From assembly GCF_002233755.1 (NCBI RefSeq), contig NZ_NIFO01000004.1, forward strand, positions 124,001-188,000: a DNA stretch of 64,000 nucleotides, in the 5' to 3' direction. The position numbers were made by a program, and so were the translations under genes. Below the pieces are notes generated by a model that was given only the letters and a program-made list of their open reading frames with translations, made no database searches and was not told the DNA's origin. Of the stretch, positions 29,318 through 39,046 are shown one piece after another (within the stretch, counting starts at the first letter, position 1; each line of letters begins with the position of its first letter). Source of the DNA: Acinetobacter piscicola. Lineage in GTDB: Bacteria; Pseudomonadota; Gammaproteobacteria; Pseudomonadales; Moraxellaceae.

Positions 29318-30103
29318 TTAGTGACTACGATTGGCTTTTTCAACTAAGCCTGAAAGACCTTGGCGACGTGCCAGTTCATTTAAAACCAATTGAATGTCTA
29401 AGTCGAAATAACCAAGCATGACAATGGTATGGAACCACAAATCAGCAACTTCATAAATTAAATCATTTTTGTTATCTGCATGGGCTTCTATATTGAAATC
29501 TTTAGCAGCGATGATGGTTTCAACACTTTCTTCACCAATTTTTTCTAAGATTTTATTTAAACCTTTTTGGTAAAGCTTTGCCACATAAGAAGAATCGGCA
29601 TCTGCTGACTTACGTTCAGCCATCATCTTGCCCAAATAATCGAGTACTTCAACTTGTTCAGCTTGAGTATTTGAAGCATTCATGGCAATGGTATGTGGGT
29701 TTGTTGATGATTTTTCTGCATAAATAGCAGAAGGATCTTTTAATTGTGCATCGACAATTTCCCAACCATTTGGCGTAAGTTTGCGATAGAAGCAAGATTC
29801 ACGACCTGTATGGCATGCAATTCCACCCTGTTGTTCAATTTGTAATACGATAACATCTGCATCACAGTCCAAACGAATTTCATAAACAGTTTGAAAATGT
29901 CCCGACTCTTCACCTTTAAACCAAAGTTTATTACGTGAACGAGAAAAATAAACACCACGGTTTTTTTCGGCAGTGAGTTGTAGTGCTTCACGGTTCATCC
30001 ATGCCACCATCAAAATACGTCCAGTTTGATGATGTTGTGCAATAGCAGGAATAAGTCCTTGTTCGTTAAATTTTACTTCATCGAGCCATTGCAGATTGTT
30101 CAT
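29318..30103 (-). CDS. hisIE: Bifunctional phosphoribosyl-AMP cyclohydrolase / phosphoribosyl-ATP pyrophosphatase
   Basis: Two steps of histidine synthesis in one protein. Residues 1-120 are the HisI cyclohydrolase with the metal ligands in [13 protein letters not shown] and the HTGRESCFY motif. Residues about 150-255 are the HisE pyrophosphohydrolase with [20 protein letters not shown] and [13 protein letters not shown] (quoted in part). ATG at 30103 follows GGTGAAA at good distance. The gene is away from other his genes, usual for scattered his loci. The linker of about 30 residues between the domains is longer than in E. coli HisIE (203 residues), making 261 here. Confidence 0.93.
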   Translation of the reverse strand: MNNLQWLDEVKFNEQGLIPAIAQHHQTGRILMVAWMNREALQLTAEKNRGVYFSRSRNKLWFKGEESGHFQTVYEIRLDCDADVIVLQIEQQGGIACHTGRESCFYRKLTPNGWEIVDAQLKDPSAIYAEKSSTNPHTIAMNASNTQAEQVEVLDYLGKMMAERKSADADSSYVAKLYQKGLNKILEKIGEESVETIIAAKDFNIEAHADNKNDLIYEVADLWFHTIVMLGYFDLDIQLVLNELARRQGLSGLVEKANRSH

Positions 30104-30294
30104 AAGATTTCACCAAGCGAGTAAATATTGAGAGTGTTACGATGTTAACGTAGCGCGCTATAGTTTACGTGATTTAAACAGGATTGAGGAGAAACTTTCT
30201 ACAGTTATCTTGCAGTGGTTCAATTGATGCATTTTAGAAATTCATCTTTAAACCATCAATCCAAAGCTGATTACAATGATTTTGTTGCCGTAAT

Positions 30295-31575
30295 CTACAC
30301 AGGATTATTGCTTTGTTTTGCAATATCTTGATAGTTCATTTGGCTTAACATGCCTGATTTTAAACCAGAAACGGTGATCGCCATTTCTTTACGGAAATAG
30401 GGGATTCGATACATCCAAGCAAAGCTTAAATCACGTAAACTGCCCGCCCACCAAAGATCAGACTGGTAAAGCGGTGTGAGTAAGCGACTTAAAAATTGAT
30501 AAAATGCAGTCGAACTTTTACGGTGTTGATGGTAAGTTTGCCAGAGTTGAACATAATCAATCCTTTCATTTTTTCTTGCGCTTTGAACAGCTTGCCCCAA
30601 AGCCCATGCATCCAAAAGGGCCATATTTGCACCTTGCCCAAGTTGTGGGCTCATCGCATGTGCTGCATCACCAATCACACCAATACGACCCTCACCAAAC
30701 TTAGACATGACGACATCACGATAATTTGCAGTTAACCATTGTGGTTTTTGTTCAGGTTTGGCGATGACTTGTTCTAACCAATCCGCAGCAGGTTTCCAAC
30801 GCTTAGACACTTCGTTTAGCCAGTCTGAGTGAGCTTGTGAATTGTGTAGAAAGTTATTCAGTTGATGGCTTGGAAGACTCCAAAACACACTCGATAGTCT
30901 TTGCTTGGGTTCATGCGGGACTGTACCTGTTGGTAAGATTCCCATCATAATTTTAGAACGGTCATGAAACTGATGTAAAATTTCTGTATCTAATTCAAGG
31001 CATTCAGGAACAATCGTCCATTTAGCTCCCCAAGGATAAGCTTGATCAACCTTGACCCATTCTTTGGGTCTTAAAAGGCTGCGTGCGCCATTGGCAATGA
31101 TCACAGCATCAAAAGCTTGATCAAATGATTCACCATCTTTTGTACCCAAAACTCGAACTTGATTTGATGTTTCTTCTAATTTTTGAATGTCGGTATTCAT
31201 ATACCACGTAATGAGTTCGGAATATTCACGGCATTTATTTTCTAAAACATGGCATAAAGTTGCTCGATGAATACCTACACCATAAAAATCAGGATGCGCT
31301 TGTTGATAATGGCTATTGACCAGTAAATTTCCACTTGGTAACTGACCTTTGAGTCCAGTGACTTTTGCGCCAAGTCTTAAAACTTCATCCAAAAGGCCTA
31401 GATGCTCAAAAACAGCTAAACCAGAGGGCTGTAGTAAAAGTCCTGCTCCGACAGGTTCAAGTTCTGTAGCTTTCTCTAAAATAGTGACTTGAATATTCTG
31501 TCGAGCCAGTAAAATTGCAGTTGCTAATCCTGCGGTTCCTGCACCAATGATGGCGAAGTGGGGTAATTTCATCAT
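30295..31575 (-). CDS. FAD-dependent monooxygenase (UbiH / salicylate hydroxylase-like)
   Basis: Group A flavoprotein hydroxylase of 426 residues. The N-terminal FAD fold IIGAGTAGLATAILLA (about 8-23), the middle DG-like strand AFDAVIIANGARS and the second FAD motif GVIGDAAHAMSPQLGQGANM (about 290-310) are all present. Such enzymes hydroxylate aromatic or quinone substrates with NAD(P)H and O2; the substrate cannot be told from sequence. There is no membrane helix. The patatin gene lies 219 bases upstream on the same strand and hisIE 191 bases downstream, so it is probably a single transcription unit. ATG at 31575 or the next ATG codon could be used. Confidence 0.85.
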   Translation of the reverse strand: MMKLPHFAIIGAGTAGLATAILLARQNIQVTILEKATELEPVGAGLLLQPSGLAVFEHLGLLDEVLRLGAKVTGLKGQLPSGNLLVNSHYQQAHPDFYGVGIHRATLCHVLENKCREYSELITWYMNTDIQKLEETSNQVRVLGTKDGESFDQAFDAVIIANGARSLLRPKEWVKVDQAYPWGAKWTIVPECLELDTEILHQFHDRSKIMMGILPTGTVPHEPKQRLSSVFWSLPSHQLNNFLHNSQAHSDWLNEVSKRWKPAADWLEQVIAKPEQKPQWLTANYRDVVMSKFGEGRIGVIGDAAHAMSPQLGQGANMALLDAWALGQAVQSARKNERIDYVQLWQTYHQHRKSSTAFYQFLSRLLTPLYQSDLWWAGSLRDLSFAWMYRIPYFRKEMAITVSGLKSGMLSQMNYQDIAKQSNNPV

Positions 31576-31731
31576 TATTCTAAGTATTTAAATTTTAATC
31601 GTAATTTAACAGATAATGTGATTAATAGCACATAGGTTATATCTAGTCTAAATTTTATTCTATTTTGGAAATATATTTTATAAATCCGTTCATGCTTTAA
31701 AAGAGGGTTAAAAACGACTGATAAAAATTGA

Positions 31732-31756
31732 GGAATAAATTCAGAAAAATTTATCC
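31732..31756 (-). terminator. Likely terminator of the patatin gene
   Basis: GG-A-ATAAATT (31732-31741) pairs with AATTTAT-CC (31748-31756), with one bulged base. On the minus strand it is followed by TCAATTTTTAT. It sits 39 bases after the patatin stop. Confidence 0.5.
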
Positions 31757-31794
31757 CTAAAACTGATATTCATCAAATGAGTCGTAGATAAACA

Positions 31795-32877
31795 TTAAAG
31801 TGTTTGAATAACTTGAGCAAAACTCTGCTTTTCAACCAATTCTAAAAACTCATCACCCATACGCTGACTTTCCGCAACACATTGTTTCCACAATTGAATT
31901 CTTTTTTGTGAGTCCATACCTTTCAGTGTGAAGTCTTTACGATCAGGTAAACGCCCTAAAGGTAATGAGTTTAAATAATTTTGCGATGGAGAAATGAGTA
32001 AAGTTCGTGCTTGATTTTCAGGATTGGCTTTGCGTGATTTAAACATTTTATCGAACCAGCCGGGGATAATGCTGTCGGAAAAATGTGGATATAAAACAAT
32101 GCCTTTACTTTGAAAAGGGAGGTCGATGTGATAATCAATTAAGCCGCCATCACGGTAAGCGCCTTGAGGTGCATTTGCAATATTTTTCACTGCTGGAGTT
32201 ACCCCCGGAATTGAGCCTGAGGCCATGAGCCAATCTGTAACATTGTCCTGATTAAAGTTGACATAATGAGTTTTAAAAGCATCTTCCTGAATTTTAAATT
32301 GTGGAAAATCAGCAGGCTGGCAAATGACACGTTGCATAAATTTATTTAAATGATCGCGTGAAATTGCATTGCCACCAATAATTCCAAGTAAAGACCCATA
32401 CAATGCAAGCTTTTGATCGCTCTGAAATAAATGTTGAGCTTTTGCTGCAATGATCGTCAAATGATAGTCGGGATGATCCATCAGTTTATGCGTTTGATCG
32501 GTGAGGATTCCAGCCAGCATTTCTCTAGAAATCTTTTCAATTTCAGCAGTTTTCATGCCTTTCTGAAAAGGAAGATTGATATACAGTTCAGCCAGTTTCT
32601 CAGGTCCAATTTTTTCACCTTGTGCCACAATCCCCGCAAAGCGCCATGCACCAACAGATGAGCCAATTAAGAAACGACGTTGTTTAGCTTGAGGGAGAAA
32701 TTCGCCAAATATTGCTTGATCTAGCCCTGTCAGCCCGATACCTTTTGGACCTCCTGCCGCACCAGGAATCATATCTACCTGCTGCGCATGAAAACCCTCT
32801 TTTTCAATCAGTTGTTTGGCGAGTGAGCCCGCTCGTATGCTAATTGAAGAAGGGCGTTTTTGTAGAATTTGGGTCAT
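31795..32877 (-). CDS. Patatin-like phospholipase family protein
   Basis: Patatin-fold serine hydrolase. The oxyanion-hole motif GAAGGPKG lies near residue 42, the nucleophile elbow GSSVGA near residue 75 and the dyad aspartate in YRDGGLIDYH near residue 250. Neither a signal peptide nor a clear membrane helix is present. I chose the ATG at 32877 because a GAGTG stands about nine bases before it; a GTG at 32889 would add four residues. Patatins hydrolyse acyl chains from phospholipids; the physiological substrate here is unknown. It is transcribed alone, away from the ubi operon. Confidence 0.85.
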   Translation of the reverse strand: MTQILQKRPSSISIRAGSLAKQLIEKEGFHAQQVDMIPGAAGGPKGIGLTGLDQAIFGEFLPQAKQRRFLIGSSVGAWRFAGIVAQGEKIGPEKLAELYINLPFQKGMKTAEIEKISREMLAGILTDQTHKLMDHPDYHLTIIAAKAQHLFQSDQKLALYGSLLGIIGGNAISRDHLNKFMQRVICQPADFPQFKIQEDAFKTHYVNFNQDNVTDWLMASGSIPGVTPAVKNIANAPQGAYRDGGLIDYHIDLPFQSKGIVLYPHFSDSIIPGWFDKMFKSRKANPENQARTLLISPSQNYLNSLPLGRLPDRKDFTLKGMDSQKRIQLWKQCVAESQRMGDEFLELVEKQSFAQVIQTL

Positions 32878-32975
32878 GACTGTATTCACTCAAATTGATG
32901 GATTTATTTTAAGTTGAGTAGAGAACTGGACAATGGCTAGAGGTTTCAGTGGGTGACTTTGGAGTCATTGTTATA

Positions 32976-33005
32976 CAAAAAAATAGCGACATTGCTGTCG
33001 CTATT
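32976..33005 (-). terminator. Rho-independent terminator of ubiE-ubiJ-ubiB
   Basis: Perfect nine-base stem AATAGCGAC / GTCGCTATT (32982-32990, 32997-33005) with a six-base loop. On the minus strand a run of seven T follows. It lies 48 bases after the ubiB stop. Confidence 0.88.
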
Positions 33006-33053
33006 GTGATTATTTATTCGATATTGTTTTGAATTAGAGTTTGAAGTGTTCTA

Positions 33054-34673
33054 TTACTTCGCAATCCGCCAAAGCGCTAAAATACTTGCTAATACAATAA
33101 GTACAATGGACACATACCACGGCGCAATAATAGCAATTGATAATAAAATCGCCATGATACTGCCGAAAATCCAGCTTCGTTTTTGTTGATGTTCAACTTC
33201 CAAACGCATCATTTGTAATTCATGCAATTGTTTGGCATGCCAAGCAGACTGATTTTTTAGACCATTTAAACTGTCTACGATCAGCGTTGGGAAATCCTGC
33301 GCACCTAAAAGTAAATCAGGAATTTTTTGTCCTAATTCTTTTAGATTTTTCTGTGGATTCATCTGCGCTTTGATCCATTCGGTCAGGATTGGCTTTGCCA
33401 AACTCCAAATGTCCAGCTCTGGGTAAAGGTCTGTACCAAGACCCTCAACATGCACGAGGGTTTTAAGTAGCAACATCAACTGTGGCGGAATTTCTAAATG
33501 GAAGCGACGAGCAATATCCATGACTTGCAGCAGAATTCCTGCAAAGTCCAACTCATGCATTGGTTTAGAGACCATTGGGCCTACAGTGCGACGCATTTCA
33601 CGCGCTAAAGCATCTTGATCGGTTCCCGGTGGAATCCATCCTGCTTGATGCACAATTTGAATCAATTGCATGAAATCACTGTTCATGACCGCAAGTAACA
33701 TACGGGCAACAGTCATTTGGTCTTGCTTAGACAATTCTCCCATAATTGCACAGTCTAGTGCAATATAGCGAGGCCGCGCCGGATTTAGTGTTTCAACAAA
33801 GACATTTCCGGGATGCATATCTGCATGGAAAAAATTGTCACGAAACACTTGGGTAAAAAAGATGGTTAAACCTTTTTCAGCAAGATCTTTACGATCCATT
33901 CCAAGTCTTTCAAAGGTTTCAATATCTGAAATTGGAACGCCAGTAATTCGTTCAGCAACCATGACATCTTTGCTGTCCATATAGACTTCAGGCACATACA
34001 TCATGCTTGAGCCTGTAAAATAATGGCGCATACGACGAGTATTATCGGCTTCTAAGGTCAAATCCAATTCATTTAAAATGACTTGACGATAGTTTTGAAT
34101 AATTTCAGATAAATGCACAGCACGGGCAGCTTCTAAACGTTTTTCAAGATTTGCACCGAGCCATGTCAAAATTTCAAAATCTTGTAAAATTTGGCTACGA
34201 ATATCAGGACGAGTAACTTTGACTACAACTTCTCGACCATCATACAAGGCTGCTGTATGAACCTGAGCGATGGATGCTGCTGCTAAAGGTTGGTCGTCAA
34301 AACGTGCAAATAAAGTATTGATATTGGCTTTTAATGATTCTTCGATTCGCGTTTTAGCGACATTTAAATCAAAGGGTTTCACCCGATCTTGTAATAACAC
34401 CAATTGTTGTAAAATTTCAGGTGGAATTAAATCGCGGCGAGTTGAAAGTAATTGTCCCAGTTTGATCGCTAAAGGTCCCATTTCCTCTAAAGCTTCTTTA
34501 AGCTTCAGTGGATTTTTACGTTCTTTACTCGACCAAGCAGCAGGATGTAGGCGAATTAAAGCTAAAGCATGTTTAGCTTTTTCTGGGAGTTCATCCGCAG
34601 GAACCAGTGTGTCGAGTCTATAGTGCGCTGCGATGCGCCAAAGTTCGAATAAACGGGTAATGTGCGGAATCAT
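33054..34673 (-). CDS. ubiB: Ubiquinone biosynthesis ABC1-family kinase-like protein
   Basis: Atypical protein-kinase-like ATPase of the UbiB/ADCK family, needed for ubiquinone synthesis. Landmarks are the KxGQ motif in LAIKLGQLLSTRRD (near residue 75), an Ala-rich loop AAASIAQVHTAAL, the invariant Lys in VVVKVTRP, and DMHPGNVFV with ALDCAIMG as the catalytic and DFG-like motifs. Note DC in place of DFG, as in UbiB proteins. Two C-terminal membrane helices lie in the last 45 residues. I place the start at ATG 34673, four bases after the ubiJ stop; upstream TTG and GTG codons are less likely. Resulting length 539, against 546 in E. coli. Confidence 0.93.
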   Translation of the reverse strand: MIPHITRLFELWRIAAHYRLDTLVPADELPEKAKHALALIRLHPAAWSSKERKNPLKLKEALEEMGPLAIKLGQLLSTRRDLIPPEILQQLVLLQDRVKPFDLNVAKTRIEESLKANINTLFARFDDQPLAAASIAQVHTAALYDGREVVVKVTRPDIRSQILQDFEILTWLGANLEKRLEAARAVHLSEIIQNYRQVILNELDLTLEADNTRRMRHYFTGSSMMYVPEVYMDSKDVMVAERITGVPISDIETFERLGMDRKDLAEKGLTIFFTQVFRDNFFHADMHPGNVFVETLNPARPRYIALDCAIMGELSKQDQMTVARMLLAVMNSDFMQLIQIVHQAGWIPPGTDQDALAREMRRTVGPMVSKPMHELDFAGILLQVMDIARRFHLEIPPQLMLLLKTLVHVEGLGTDLYPELDIWSLAKPILTEWIKAQMNPQKNLKELGQKIPDLLLGAQDFPTLIVDSLNGLKNQSAWHAKQLHELQMMRLEVEHQQKRSWIFGSIMAILLSIAIIAPWYVSIVLIVLASILALWRIAK

Positions 34674-34677
34674 AAAA

Positions 34678-35346
34678 TCAATCACCAAATTGTGTAGGAG
34701 TGAAAGCCATTTGAAGCTGTTGAATTTTGGCTTCTAGACGGTCAATATTTTGGTTAAGCTGGCGAGTATCGTGTTGAAGATCATCCATTTGCCAACGAGG
34801 AGCAAATAAACCACTATCTTCTTTCAAGAAATCTTCAACAAAAAACAAATGACTTTGCAAGGAACGTTTCAGATGCTTAGGTGCAAGCTGAATTTTGGCA
34901 ATTTCATGAGCAAGCGCAGGACCGATCCACGGGCTTAAATGAGATGCCAAATCAGGTTCAGCTTGTTGGATAATCTGTTGAATATCCTGTAGAAGGTGAT
35001 AATCACCTTGCAAAGGAACATTGCCCACATCGTCAGACAATAACAGCTTTAATAATTCAACGACATTCTTGACATGTAGCGTTGCCGTTGCTTCAGATAT
35101 GGCAATATTTTTATCAAAAGGACGTTGTTCAAAGATTGAAGGAACTTCGCTATGACCTGTTACTGTGGTTTCTAGGCGAACTTTATTTTCATCAAAATAA
35201 ACATCGACCGAAAGCTGTGGCGCATCAATCACGACACGCAACATTTGAGACTGCAATGTATTTAATTGGATACGAGTAATCGCATCCAAGTTTATGAATT
35301 GATTGATTAATCGTTCAACTGCACCGAGTGCCAGAATCGACCACAT
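34678..35346 (-). CDS. ubiJ: Ubiquinone biosynthesis accessory factor UbiJ (SCP2 domain)
   Basis: 222-residue protein with an SCP2-type lipid-binding domain in residues about 10-130, which supplies a hydrophobic pocket to the soluble ubiquinone-synthesis complex, and a C-terminal coiled coil (about 190-215) in the run LNQNIDRLEAKIQQLQ. The position between ubiE and ubiB is the same as in E. coli (ubiE-ubiJ-ubiB) and fixes the identity. It starts 29 bases after ubiE and ends four bases before the ubiB ATG. Confidence 0.88.
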   Translation of the reverse strand: MWSILALGAVERLINQFINLDAITRIQLNTLQSQMLRVVIDAPQLSVDVYFDENKVRLETTVTGHSEVPSIFEQRPFDKNIAISEATATLHVKNVVELLKLLLSDDVGNVPLQGDYHLLQDIQQIIQQAEPDLASHLSPWIGPALAHEIAKIQLAPKHLKRSLQSHLFFVEDFLKEDSGLFAPRWQMDDLQHDTRQLNQNIDRLEAKIQQLQMAFTPTQFGD

Positions 35347-35375
35347 AGCTTATCTGATCCGTTGACTGTGAATGA

Positions 35376-36320
35376 TTACAGTTTAAAGCCACGATGGACT
35401 GCGACAATACCACCAGTCAGGTTGTGGTAATCACTATTCTGGAAACCTGCATTTTCCATCATACTTTTGAGTGTACGTTGATCAGGATGCATACGGATAG
35501 ATTCTGCCAAATATTTATAGCTTTCAGCATCATTGGCAATGATTTTGCCCATGATTGGAAGTGCTGTAAATGAATACAAGTCGTATAATTTTGAGAATGG
35601 TTCAAATACAGGTTTAGAAAATTCTAATATTAACAAACGGCCACCTGGCTTAAGCACACGATACATAGCAGCTAGTGCTGCATCTTTATCGGTCACATTA
35701 CGTAAACCAAAGCTGATGGTTAAAAGATCAAAACTATTGTCTTCAAAAGGCTCTAAAGTTTCAGCATTGGCCAAAACAAAATCAACATTGGTACAACCTG
35801 CATCGATCAAACGATCACGACCGACATTCAACATCGACTCATTGATATCAGACAGCACAACATGACCTGTAGGGCCAACTTCACGACTGAAAACTTTCGC
35901 TAAGTCGCCTGTACCACCTGCGATATCAAGTACACGCTGGCCACGACGTACGCCAGACATATTGATTGCAAAGCGTTTCCATAGACGGTGAATACCAAAA
36001 GACATTAAGTCGTTCATAATGTCGTATTTACTTGCTACAGAGTGGAAAACTTCCGCAACTTTTTGCGCTTTATCTTCACTACTTACCGTTTGATAACCGA
36101 AATGCGTTGTTGCTCCAACATTTCCTGTGTTTGCGCCACGTGGCAAATTATATTTAGGTACAGTACCTGAAACTGGGGTATCGACTGTCTGTTGTTGTAA
36201 TGATTGTTGCTGACCTTGAGGAGTGCCTTGCGGTAATGGTTCAGTTAAAAAAGGACTGACTTTGTCTGTATTGGTTGCCGACTCTGTTTGTGGGGTTGGC
36301 TTTTGGTTTTCACTCGACAT
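35376..36320 (-). CDS. ubiE: Ubiquinone/menaquinone C-methyltransferase UbiE with long N-terminal extension
   Basis: SAM-dependent C-methyltransferase acting on the benzoquinol ring. The core begins at THFGYQTV (about residue 71), followed by [18 protein letters not shown], the SAM motif [11 protein letters not shown], and the conserved [13 protein letters not shown] and [10 protein letters not shown] segments (partial quotes). Ahead of the core there are about 65 extra residues, rich in Gln, Thr, Pro and Ser, against about eight in E. coli (251 residues in all). The extension reads as one ORF with AGGAGTGA before its ATG at 36320, and no good start precedes the core. It is the first gene of the operon. 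Confidence 0.95.
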   Translation of the reverse strand: MSSENQKPTPQTESATNTDKVSPFLTEPLPQGTPQGQQQSLQQQTVDTPVSGTVPKYNLPRGANTGNVGATTHFGYQTVSSEDKAQKVAEVFHSVASKYDIMNDLMSFGIHRLWKRFAINMSGVRRGQRVLDIAGGTGDLAKVFSREVGPTGHVVLSDINESMLNVGRDRLIDAGCTNVDFVLANAETLEPFEDNSFDLLTISFGLRNVTDKDAALAAMYRVLKPGGRLLILEFSKPVFEPFSKLYDLYSFTALPIMGKIIANDAESYKYLAESIRMHPDQRTLKSMMENAGFQNSDYHNLTGGIVAVHRGFKL

Positions 36321-36518
36321 TTAAGTCACTCCTGAACACAAAAATTAGAAATTTCGTCTTGCGATGCATAATGACAGATTCTATAAAATTTTGCAGTGTT
36401 CATCATGCAATTGTTATCAATAATATACAGAAAGAGTTTGAAAATATTGTTAGATAAACACAATGAGTTATTCTAAGTATTTGAAATATATTTAAAAATC
36501 AAATAACAACAGTAACAG

Positions 36519-36551
36519 CTTATGCAGAAAAATAAATCATTTCTGCATAAG
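36519..36551. repeat. Perfect 12-base inverted repeat
   Basis: CTTATGCAGAAA (36519-36530) and TTTCTGCATAAG (36540-36551) with a nine-base loop. No T-run follows on either side. It could stabilise the 3' end of the upstream minus-strand transcript. Confidence 0.55.
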
Positions 36552-36559
36552 AAAAGATA

Positions 36560-36618
36560 TAAAAATGAATAACTTGAATATTACCAAAGTGATGATTACT
36601 TTAACGTATTCAAGTTAT
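36560..36618 (-). terminator. Probable terminator of the FFLEELY-like gene
   Basis: An 11-base perfect stem ATAACTTGAAT / ATTCAAGTTAT (36569-36579, 36608-36618) encloses an inner stem AAAGT/ACTTT (36586-36590, 36598-36602). On the minus strand TTTTT follows four bases after the stem. Confidence 0.55.
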
Positions 36619-36669
36619 GCATCACATGTCATATTTTCAGTAAGGTTATGTTTTTGATTTAACAGTAAA

Positions 36670-37374
36670 TTAATCAAATGGATTCGGTTGTCCAGAATGA
36701 ACTTTTTCAACAATTTCACCTTCTTTCACTGTAAATTCGTGGATGAATTTTTCTGCGGATTTCATTGGTTTCATTGCCACAAAGCCTTCACCAATAAAGT
36801 CATACATCAATTCAAAGTGATATTTATTTGCCGTGCCTTTACACATTTTAAAAGCAGTATGCATAATGAATGAACGCATGTATTTATCTAAGGCAGCACC
36901 TAGATCATCTAACAACTGTAATTGCTGATAACGTACTTGCTCCTGATTGAGTTTGATTAGCGTTAAGCGCATCATTTCATTATCAATAGCTTGATTTTTA
37001 GGATAATCTTTGAGAAGTTGGGCTGCAACTTCTTCATCTAACTGCATTGCCAATACAGCCAAACCAACTGATTTAAGTCCTGTTTTAATTGCATTTTCAG
37101 GAATAATTTTTTCAGCTTTGTGAGCATATTTTAACAAACGCTCGATTTGAACAGCCAAATCATCAAATTCTGGTCCACCATATAAACGATTTATAAAATA
37201 TTTTGCCATCAACTGATATTCAGGCTGATTAAACATTTCATGGTGGGTGTTTTGAATGCGTATCTTCAACCAATCTTGCGCTTCATGTAAGCGTTTTTTT
37301 AAAATCGGATCGGTATGGTAGCTGAGTTGTTGGTATTGTTCTAAAAGTTGGTCAAGTGCTGCAAGTTTAGACAT
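36670..37374 (-). CDS. Conserved helical protein, FFLEELY-like
   Basis: 234-residue all-helical cytoplasmic protein. The segment MAKYFINRLYGGPEFDDL (about residues 55-72), followed by a helix and then EKIIPENA, aligns with the motif that names the gammaproteobacterial FFLEELY family (FFLEELYGP...RD...). The match is by eye and moderate. There is no catalytic motif, no membrane helix and no known function. It is monocistronic, with its own upstream region shared divergently with PAP and hairpins downstream. Confidence 0.7.
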   Translation of the reverse strand: MSKLAALDQLLEQYQQLSYHTDPILKKRLHEAQDWLKIRIQNTHHEMFNQPEYQLMAKYFINRLYGGPEFDDLAVQIERLLKYAHKAEKIIPENAIKTGLKSVGLAVLAMQLDEEVAAQLLKDYPKNQAIDNEMMRLTLIKLNQEQVRYQQLQLLDDLGAALDKYMRSFIMHTAFKMCKGTANKYHFELMYDFIGEGFVAMKPMKSAEKFIHEFTVKEGEIVEKVHSGQPNPFD

Positions 37375-37576
37375 GTAAAACTCTAAATATCATTTTTTAA
37401 AAGCATAAAGGCAGTTTAACGCTATCTCTATGACAATTGAATCAAAAGAAAGCATTAATAATGTCAGTCAGCATTTTTAATTCCATCATTTTTTATTTTC
37501 TATACATAAAATATATAAATTTCAATGAATGAAGTCGTTATACTCAAATGAAATAACTCATTTGAATGTGAAACTT

Positions 37577-38995
37577 ATGTTAGAACAACAATTACAAATT
37601 ACAGTACGTGATGAAGAAGAATTATCAGTAGATTTAATTGAAGCACAGTATGCTCTGAAAAATTCTCGAGATCAAAATAATGCAAAAAGTTTGGTTATTC
37701 TCGTGAGTGGCATTGAAATGGCAGGAAAAGGCGAAGCGGTAAAACAACTGCGTGAATGGGTTGATCCTCGTTATTTACGGGTTAAAGCTGACCCAGCTCA
37801 TTTATTTGAAAGTAAGCAAACTTTTTGGCAACCCTATTCCCGTTTTATTCCTGCCGAAGGTCAAATTCAGGTGTTTTTTGGCAATTGGTACAGTGATTTA
37901 TTGGCCACAGCTTTGCATGTATCTACCCCTTTGGATGAAACGCTATTTGATGCCTATGTCGAAAATATGCGTTCTTATGAGCAAGATTTAAAAAATAACA
38001 ATGTGGATGTGATCAAGGTTTGGTTTGATTTACCTTGGAAAAATTTACAAAAACGTATGGATGATATGGATGTCTCTCAACAACGCTGGCATAAATTATT
38101 CGGTTTAGATTGGCGTAATAAAAAACAATATGACAATGTCCAAAAACTTCGTCAGCGATTTACAGATGATTGGTATGTGATTGATTGTGAGGATGAAACT
38201 GTTCGTGATCAACAATTTGCACAATATATTTTGCATGCCTTAAAACAATTGCCAAAACACAGAACAACCGTCCGCACCAAATGGCGACAAGCACCTGTTC
38301 CAGAGCAGCTGTTAAATCCGTCAACCGAACAAATGAGTAAAGAAGATTATCAAGCTGAATTAAAAAAATTGACGCAGAAGGTATCAGATGCCTTACGTAA
38401 TGATTCACGTAATGTGATGATTACTTTTGAAGGGATGGATGCAGCAGGTAAAGGCGGTGCAATTAAGCGAATTGTGAAAAAGCTTGATCCTCGTGAGTAT
38501 GAAATCCATACCATCGCTGCACCTGAAAAATATGAGTTACGTCGTCCTTATTTATGGCGGTTTTGGACGAAGCTAACAGATAAGGGTGAAATTACGATTT
38601 TTGATCGCACTTGGTATGGGCGTGTTTTAGTTGAGCGAATTGAAGGGTTTGCGAAGCCGATTGAATGGCAACGTGCTTATGATGAAATTAATCGCTATGA
38701 AAAGGATTTAACAGACAATCAAACTGTGATTATAAAATTCTGGTTGGCAATTAGCAAAGATGAGCAAGAGGCTCGTTTTAAAGCTCGTGAGGAAACACCA
38801 CATAAACGTTTTAAAATCACTCCTGATGATTGGCGTAATCGTGGGCATTGGGATGATTATTTGAATGCGGCTGCGGATATGTTTGCACGAACCAATACCG
38901 CTTATGCGCCATGGCATGTTATTGCAACCAATGATAAATATTCAGCACGTATTCAGGTTTTAAAAGCGATTTTAAAACAGTTAAAAACGGATTAG
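37577..38995 (+). CDS. pap: Polyphosphate:AMP phosphotransferase (two PPK2 domains)
   Basis: Class II PPK2 enzyme that transfers phosphate from polyphosphate to AMP, making ADP. Two tandem PPK2 domains are visible. The first has Walker A SGIEMAGKGEAV, and the second EGMDAAGKGGAIKR followed by DPREYEIHTIAAPEKYELRR and a lid with FDRTWYGRVLVER (partial quotes). The text is very close to the Acinetobacter johnsonii PAP sequence as I recall it (475 residues). An in-frame ATG at 37529 exists, but it sits just after an AT-rich probable -10 element and lacks a ribosome site. The ATG at 37577 gives 472 residues, matching that length, so I prefer it. Confidence 0.92.
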   Translation: MLEQQLQITVRDEEELSVDLIEAQYALKNSRDQNNAKSLVILVSGIEMAGKGEAVKQLREWVDPRYLRVKADPAHLFESKQTFWQPYSRFIPAEGQIQVFFGNWYSDLLATALHVSTPLDETLFDAYVENMRSYEQDLKNNNVDVIKVWFDLPWKNLQKRMDDMDVSQQRWHKLFGLDWRNKKQYDNVQKLRQRFTDDWYVIDCEDETVRDQQFAQYILHALKQLPKHRTTVRTKWRQAPVPEQLLNPSTEQMSKEDYQAELKKLTQKVSDALRNDSRNVMITFEGMDAAGKGGAIKRIVKKLDPREYEIHTIAAPEKYELRRPYLWRFWTKLTDKGEITIFDRTWYGRVLVERIEGFAKPIEWQRAYDEINRYEKDLTDNQTVIIKFWLAISKDEQEARFKAREETPHKRFKITPDDWRNRGHWDDYLNAAADMFARTNTAYAPWHVIATNDKYSARIQVLKAILKQLKTD

Positions 38996-39046
38996 ACTTT
39001 TTGCGTAAGTCGAATTGTGATGAACATTAATTTACAATGGACGTCC

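Larger units (their letters stand above)
36321..36669. other. 349-base region between ubiE and the FFLEELY-like gene
   Basis: It must contain the ubiE promoter (near 36330-36420) and the 3' end of the minus-strand gene at 36670. Two strong stem-loops fill its right half (36519-36551 and 36569-36618). A 30-codon ORF at 36565 has no ribosome site and is not believed. Confidence 0.5.

Noticed and set aside
34270..34623. 117-codon frame opposite ubiB
   Set aside because: Antisense of the conserved UbiB N-terminal domain; Ser/Lys-rich with no start signal.
36565..36657. 30-codon ORF in the ubiE upstream region
   Set aside because: No ribosome site, and it lies inside a strong stem-loop that is better read as a terminator.
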